The notes under the pieces: model-generated | Seen by the model: the letters and a program-made list of their open reading frames with translations, nothing else | Told to the model about the DNA's origin: nothing | The model's database searches: none | Source of the DNA: Hyphomicrobiales bacterium | GTDB lineage: Bacteria > Pseudomonadota > Alphaproteobacteria > Rhizobiales > Xanthobacteraceae | DNA: 40,687 nucleotides | Direction: 5' to 3' | Assembly (NCBI GenBank): GCA_009377695.1 | Contig: WHTP01000046.1 | Location: 1-40,687, forward strand | Made by a program: the position numbers and the translations under genes | Shown here: positions 33,640-40,687 of the stretch, piece after piece | Numbering within the stretch: position 1 is the first letter of the stretch | How the letters are laid out: each line of letters begins with the position of its first letter

Positions 33640-34113
33640 TCAGCGCCACTCGACCTTCTTCACCTCATAGGCTTTCGCCCCGCCGGGCGTGACGACCTCG
33701 ACGCTGGTGCCCTTGGTCTTGCCGATGAGCGCACGCGCGAGCGGCGAGGTGATCGAGATCTTGCCGGCCTTGGCATCGGCCTCGGGTTCACCCACGATTT
33801 GCCAGACGTGCTTCTTGTCGGTGTCCTCGTCGATCAGCGTCACGGTCGCGCCGAACTTGATGGTGTCCCCTGAGAGCTTCGACACATCGATGACTTCCGC
33901 GCGCGCGAGCTTATCCTCGATCTCGGCGATCGCGCCCTCGTTGTGCGCTTGCATCTCCTTGGCGGCATGATACTCCGCGTTTTCCGACAGGTCGCCGTGC
34001 GTGCGGGCATCGGTGATCTGCTGGATGATGCGCGGCCGTTCGACTTGTTGGCGATGCTTCAGCTCTTCCTCGAGCACTGCATAGCCTGCCGCCGTCATCG
34101 GGATCTTATCCAT
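33640..34113 (-). CDS. greA: Transcription elongation factor GreA
   Basis: A 157-residue GreA, which rescues backtracked RNA polymerase by stimulating transcript cleavage. The N-terminal coiled coil (about 10-75) carries the acidic tip [19 protein letters not shown] with the catalytic Asp and Glu. The C-terminal FKBP-like domain contains [20 protein letters not shown] and [13 protein letters not shown]. Full length. It is followed by its own terminator and lies 141 bases after carB on the same strand, an arrangement I recall from related rhizobial genomes. The 141-base gap has no gene. Confidence 0.97.
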   Translation of the reverse strand: MDKIPMTAAGYAVLEEELKHRQQVERPRIIQQITDARTHGDLSENAEYHAAKEMQAHNEGAIAEIEDKLARAEVIDVSKLSGDTIKFGATVTLIDEDTDKKHVWQIVGEPEADAKAGKISITSPLARALIGKTKGTSVEVVTPGGAKAYEVKKVEWR

Positions 34114-34254
34114 CCGTTTCTTTAGCCTCCGAACAAATGCCTCGGGAACAAAATTTTGATCGCGGGCCCGAAACGTCCGGCCCCGCGACCGCGGAACTTT
34201 GTCCCAAACTCGAACCGTCTTGGCGTCGGGCCCCCGGGGGCGTCCCGCGACTTC

Positions 34255-37704
<3,450 letters not shown>

Positions 37705-37741
37705 GTTGCTCAGCAGTCAGGTCGTATGTGGGCCGTTCGGG

Positions 37742-37775
37742 ACACAAAAAAAGGGCGCGCTTGCCGCGCGTCCTT
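37742..37775 (-). promoter_or_regulatory. Terminator-like hairpin in the carB leader
   Basis: On the minus strand: AAGGACGCGC, loop GGCAA, GCGCGCCCTT, then five more Ts. This gives a 10-bp stem with one A-C mismatch, 38 bases upstream of the carB ATG. No minus-strand gene lies upstream within the window, since the next gene (37935) is divergent. It may be an attenuator or end a short leader RNA. Confidence 0.5.
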
Positions 37776-37934
37776 CGATCAGCGCCGATGTGGCCCGGCG
37801 TGCGCGCGCTCTTTAGACCAGAATCGGAGGGAAGGGGAGTCGGAAATCGCTGAATCCGCTCCTGTTTGCCCGATTTCGTTGGATTGAAACCGTTTTCCGT
37901 CCCGGTCGTTGTTTCCCGGACTCCTCGCCTAGCG

Positions 37935-39077
37935 ATGGCCGGCATGACCCGCCTTCAGGACCGCGTCGAAAACCTGGTCTCGTGGTTCGCCGCCTCGGTC
38001 CTGACTGCGGCGGCGGTGATCTATGCCATGAAGCGCGACGACGACCGTCGCAAGGCAAAGGTTGCGTTCGGATCGGAGAACCCGGCGACCGAGCCATTGT
38101 CGCTGCAGGAGGCGCGCGCCCGCGAGCGCGGTCGCGGCCGCAAGGCGAGGACGCCCGTGCACATTCCGTGGCGCGGCTGGAAGGACATCTTCGTCCGCAC
38201 CTACCACGAGGTGCAGAACAACCGGCTGCTGTCGCTGGCGGCCGGCGTGGCGTTCTATTCGCTGGTCGCGCTGTTTCCGGCGATTGCCGCGGGCGTGTCG
38301 GTTTACGCCTTCTTTTCGAATGCGGCCTCGATCGCGAACCACCTTTCGCTCGCCGCTGACATCGTGCCCGGCGCGTCGCTCGACCTCCTGCGCGAAGAGA
38401 TCACGCGCATCGCAAGCCGAAGCGACGGTAAGCTCACCTTCAGCTTTCTCGTCAGCTTCGCCATCGCGCTATGGAGCGCCAATGCCGGCATGAAGGCGAT
38501 CTTCGACGCGCTCAACATCATCTACGACGAAAAGGAGAAGCGCGGGATCGTCTGGCTGAACCTGGTGTCGCTGTTCTTCACGGTGTGTGCCATTGGCGGC
38601 GCGCTGATCGCGCTGAGCGCGGTCGTGGTGTTTCCGCTGGTGCTGGCCGCCTTGGGCGGGTCGTCGCTCGATGCACCGTTGATGATCGGCATCCTGCGCT
38701 GGCCGGTCATGTTCGCGCTTGTCATTGTGGCGCTCGCCATCCTCTACCGCTACGGGCCGAGCCGACGAGCACCGAAGTGGCGTTGGATCAGCGTCGGCAG
38801 CGTGTTCGCGGCGGTGTTGTGGCTCGTCGTGTCCTACCTGTTCTCCTGGTATCTCGCGAATTTCGCCAACTACAGCGCCACCTATGGCGCGCTTGGCGCC
38901 GTGGTCGGCCTGATGATGTGGATGTGGCTCTCGACCATCGTCGTCCTGGTCGGCGCCGAGTTCAATTCGGAGATCGAGCACCAGACCGCGATCGATTCTA
39001 CGGCCGGATCGGAACGGCCGCTTGGCGCGCGCGGCGCGGTGGTGGCCGATACGGTCGGTTCGGCCAAGGCCGCGTAG
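37935..39077 (+). CDS. YihY/BrkB-family inner-membrane protein
   Basis: A 380-residue protein of the YihY (formerly wrongly 'RNase BN'/BrkB) family with about six to seven membrane helices. There is one short helix near 15-30 (VSWFAASVLTAAAVIYAMKR), then a basic cytoplasmic stretch (about 60-85). The family core is LLSLAAGVAFYSLVALFPAI; SANAGMKAIFDALNIIYDE follows, and the end is YGALGAVVGLMMWMWLSTIV. The role in the family is not settled. The ATG at 37935 (or 37944) was chosen over a TTG at 37866; neither has a good ribosome binding site. It is divergent from carB with a 230-base spacer. Confidence 0.88.
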   Translation: MAGMTRLQDRVENLVSWFAASVLTAAAVIYAMKRDDDRRKAKVAFGSENPATEPLSLQEARARERGRGRKARTPVHIPWRGWKDIFVRTYHEVQNNRLLSLAAGVAFYSLVALFPAIAAGVSVYAFFSNAASIANHLSLAADIVPGASLDLLREEITRIASRSDGKLTFSFLVSFAIALWSANAGMKAIFDALNIIYDEKEKRGIVWLNLVSLFFTVCAIGGALIALSAVVVFPLVLAALGGSSLDAPLMIGILRWPVMFALVIVALAILYRYGPSRRAPKWRWISVGSVFAAVLWLVVSYLFSWYLANFANYSATYGALGAVVGLMMWMWLSTIVVLVGAEFNSEIEHQTAIDSTAGSERPLGARGAVVADTVGSAKAA

Positions 39078-39172
39078 GCGGAACAAGGCCGCGGAGGCGG
39101 AAAGCGTATGGTTGAGAGTTTGCGGTATATAGATGCCCTTCAAGGTATCGAATTACTCACCCGGTGAGTCGC

Positions 39173-39181
39173 TTATCCACA
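39173..39181 (+). promoter_or_regulatory. Single consensus DnaA box
   Basis: TTATCCACA, the strong DnaA-box consensus, lies 10 bases after a perfect small palindrome ACTCACC-C-GGTGAGT (39155-39169) in the 239-base gap before the secreted ClpP-like gene. A lone box without partners or an AT-rich unwinding region is not an origin; it may titrate DnaA or link expression to replication, or be chance. Confidence 0.35.
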
Positions 39182-39316
39182 GGGATAGCGCGGACCACCA
39201 TTACTTTATACCGCCAGCGGCAATAAGCTTTGCACCAACCTGACAGTCTGCCGCTACCGTCACGACAGGCGGGAACACCTATTTTGCGTCGGCCAATCCG
39301 GAAGTCGCAGCCAGAC

Positions 39317-40396
39317 ATGCATCGCATCGGCGCCTTGATCTTCTTGCTGTTCTCGCTGGTCGAAGCGAAAGCGGCTGACATCGACGTCAAGCACCTCGAC
39401 AACGGATCGATGCTGATCGCCATCGAAGGCGAGTTTGAGACGTCCGACATCGATACGTTTCGAACGAAGGTCGCGTCGCTACCCGCGGCCAGGGCCTCCG
39501 TGGCACTCCGGAGCGACGGCGGCAGCCTTGTCGCGGGCATCCGCATCGGCAGCCTGATTCGCGAGAAGAAATTCACTACCATCGTACCCGATGGGGCGTC
39601 GTGCGCTTCAGCTTGCGCACTCGCATGGCTCGGCGGCCACCGGCGGTTGGTGGGGCTGGATTCGAGCGTCGGATTTCATTCGGCCTATGTCGTCAAATCG
39701 CAGGGGCCGACCGAAAGCGGTTATGGCAACGCGATCCTGGGCGCTTACCTCAATCAGCTTGGCCTTTCGGAAAAGGCAATCCTCTACGTGACGAAGGCAG
39801 GCCCGACATCCATGCAGTGGATGAGCTTGGACGGCGCCGCCGAGCACGGGATCGCCGTCGCGCAGGTGTCGCCGCATCCCGCTGCCCGGGATGCCAACGC
39901 GGCGGCGATCGTGGATCACCTCGGGACAAGCCCGGAACAGCGTGCTCGTGATGTGGTGCGTTTGCTGGTCGAGCGGTCGTCGGGGCCGCGCGATGAAGTG
40001 CTGCCGTTTCTTGAAGGGCTGTATGCGGAGACGGTCGTTTACCACGGCAAATCGACGCCCCGGCAAGCGGTCTTGCGCAGCAAATATCGTCTCACCGACC
40101 GGTGGAGCGATCGCACCTACACCATACGCTCGCTGGTGGCGACGTGTGCCGGAAATGGTCAAACATGTCGCGTGAAGGGCGTCGTGAGCTGGAAGTATTA
40201 CGACGCCAGGACCACCAGCAGGTCCCGTGGGATCGCCCGCTTAGAATACAAAGTGCTCATGACGGGCGAGACGCCGCAGATCGTAGCCGAATCCCGGTTT
40301 GTCCACGGACCGCGAGCCGCCACCGCCGGCCCGCTGACAAAAGCCCAGCGGGATTTTCGGCAGTTGCTCGCCAAGGTTTCCAAACTGATTCAGTAG
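39317..40396 (+). CDS. Secreted ClpP/crotonase-fold protein with extra C-terminal domain
   Basis: A 359-residue protein with a signal peptide (MHRIGALIFLLFSLVEAKAA, cut before DIDVK). Residues about 22-185 follow the ClpP-like fold of periplasmic 'ATP-dependent Clp-like' proteins. LRSDGGSLVAGIRIGSLIRE (64-83) forms the oxyanion-hole region. Ser98 in DGASCASACALAWLGG and His121 in SSVGFHSAYV take the places of the ClpP Ser-His pair, with Asp172 (SLDGAAEHGI) a possible third member. Cys96 and Cys100 flank the Ser and could form a disulphide. Residues 225-359 are a separate domain (LPFLEGLYAETVVYHGKSTP, RWSDRTYTIRSLVATC) that looks NTF2-like and is probably not catalytic. No partner ATPase exists in the periplasm, so function is unknown. 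Confidence 0.7.
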   Translation: MHRIGALIFLLFSLVEAKAADIDVKHLDNGSMLIAIEGEFETSDIDTFRTKVASLPAARASVALRSDGGSLVAGIRIGSLIREKKFTTIVPDGASCASACALAWLGGHRRLVGLDSSVGFHSAYVVKSQGPTESGYGNAILGAYLNQLGLSEKAILYVTKAGPTSMQWMSLDGAAEHGIAVAQVSPHPAARDANAAAIVDHLGTSPEQRARDVVRLLVERSSGPRDEVLPFLEGLYAETVVYHGKSTPRQAVLRSKYRLTDRWSDRTYTIRSLVATCAGNGQTCRVKGVVSWKYYDARTTSRSRGIARLEYKVLMTGETPQIVAESRFVHGPRAATAGPLTKAQRDFRQLLAKVSKLIQ

Positions 40397-40604
40397 CCAC
40401 TCTGGCGACGCCCGGGGTGGGCCGTATGGGCGCGGCGAGTGCCTGGAATCACAGGACGGTGATACGCGATGAGAGCTGGTCACGTGACTCGGTGACGCTG
40501 CAGCTCGCCAAGCTCTGAACCAAACCCGCCCTTACAAGCACTAAGTGCTAGGAGCCTGTCCAGATAGCTCTGGTGTGGGGCTGTGTTCATGAACGATAGG
40601 TGGC

Positions 40605-40687
40605 TTAGGCCGCGCTGGCGAGCTTGGTGATGTTGTGGGCGGTGCAAATCAACGCCCATTCGGCCCTCACGTTCTCGATGCCACGCA
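40605..40687 (-). mobile_element. 3' end of an IS1182-like transposase gene
   Basis: On the minus strand the last codons read RGIENVRAEWALICTAHNIT then KLASAA and stop (TTA at 40605-40607). This is the characteristic C-terminus of DDE transposases of the IS1182 group. The gene continues past the window end. The IS end is probably near 40548, where GGAGCCTGTCCAGATAG could be the terminal inverted repeat; without the other end this cannot be proved. The 40397-40547 stretch shows nothing recognisable. Confidence 0.75.

Noticed and set aside
39155-39181. Possible replication origin (DnaA box plus palindrome)
   Set aside because: There is only one DnaA box, no AT-rich unwinding element, and no dnaA, hemE or repABC genes nearby.

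Overview
The window is GC-rich DNA from an alphaproteobacterium of the Hyphomicrobiales (Rhizobiales). Protein style and gene content (phasin, PdhS/DivJ-like PAS kinase, Bug and TRAP binding proteins, separately placed carB) fit the Bradyrhizobium/Xanthobacteraceae side of that order. A tRNA-His that lacks the extra 5' G and ends in A73-CCA supports the alphaproteobacterial placement. The genus cannot be fixed from sequence alone.

Layout. 1-5480: phosphorus scavenging and oxidative enzymes. A PhoD-like phosphatase is cut by the window edge and broken by a 2-base insertion. A repeat-rich island with one small secreted Cys protein follows, then a Tat-exported PhoX phosphatase and an animal-type heme peroxidase. 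5568-8258: a B12-type radical SAM enzyme of unknown substrate and an orphan Bug-type solute-binding protein. 8291-12650: a compact minus-strand arsenic operon (ArsR-ArsC fusion, GAPDH, ArsJ, Grx-type ArsC, AqpS) with tail-to-head overlaps, and a divergent MFS gene at 13016. It combines two arsenate routes: export as 1-arseno-3-phosphoglycerate, and reduction followed by arsenite exit through AqpS. 14435-19768: a soluble PAS histidine kinase, a phasin gene with PhaR-like boxes, tRNA-His, and an HtrA-fold protein whose three catalytic residues all appear replaced. 19772-27074: a divergent ring-hydroxylating dioxygenase cluster (Rieske ferredoxin on minus; oxygenase alpha and beta, class II aldolase-like protein, an ABC importer without a binding protein, aldehyde dehydrogenase on plus). 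It looks like uptake and partial breakdown of an unidentified aromatic acid. 27522-30163: LysR regulator, thioredoxin reductase and a divergent Lrp regulator. 30425-33333: a complete TRAP transporter (DctP-DctQ-DctM). 33640-37704: housekeeping greA and carB on minus. 37935-40396: a YihY/BrkB membrane protein and a secreted ClpP-like protein. 40605 to the end: the 3' end of an IS1182-like transposase gene.

The most unusual unexplained structure is a family of composite palindromic repeats, called A, B and C here. They sit only between genes, at five sites: 736-1506, 18411-18471, 27077-27123, 30176-30277 and 33348-33521. They occur as intact, loop-inverted, loop-deleted and chimeric copies. A separate fourth repeat type (D) is at 14331 and 22118. 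Other points of interest are the pseudo-protease, the ArsR-ArsC fusion with a well-placed internal start, a terminator-like hairpin in the carB leader, and the unassigned dioxygenase/ABC cluster. All functions are read from sequence motifs and family knowledge; no database search was possible.
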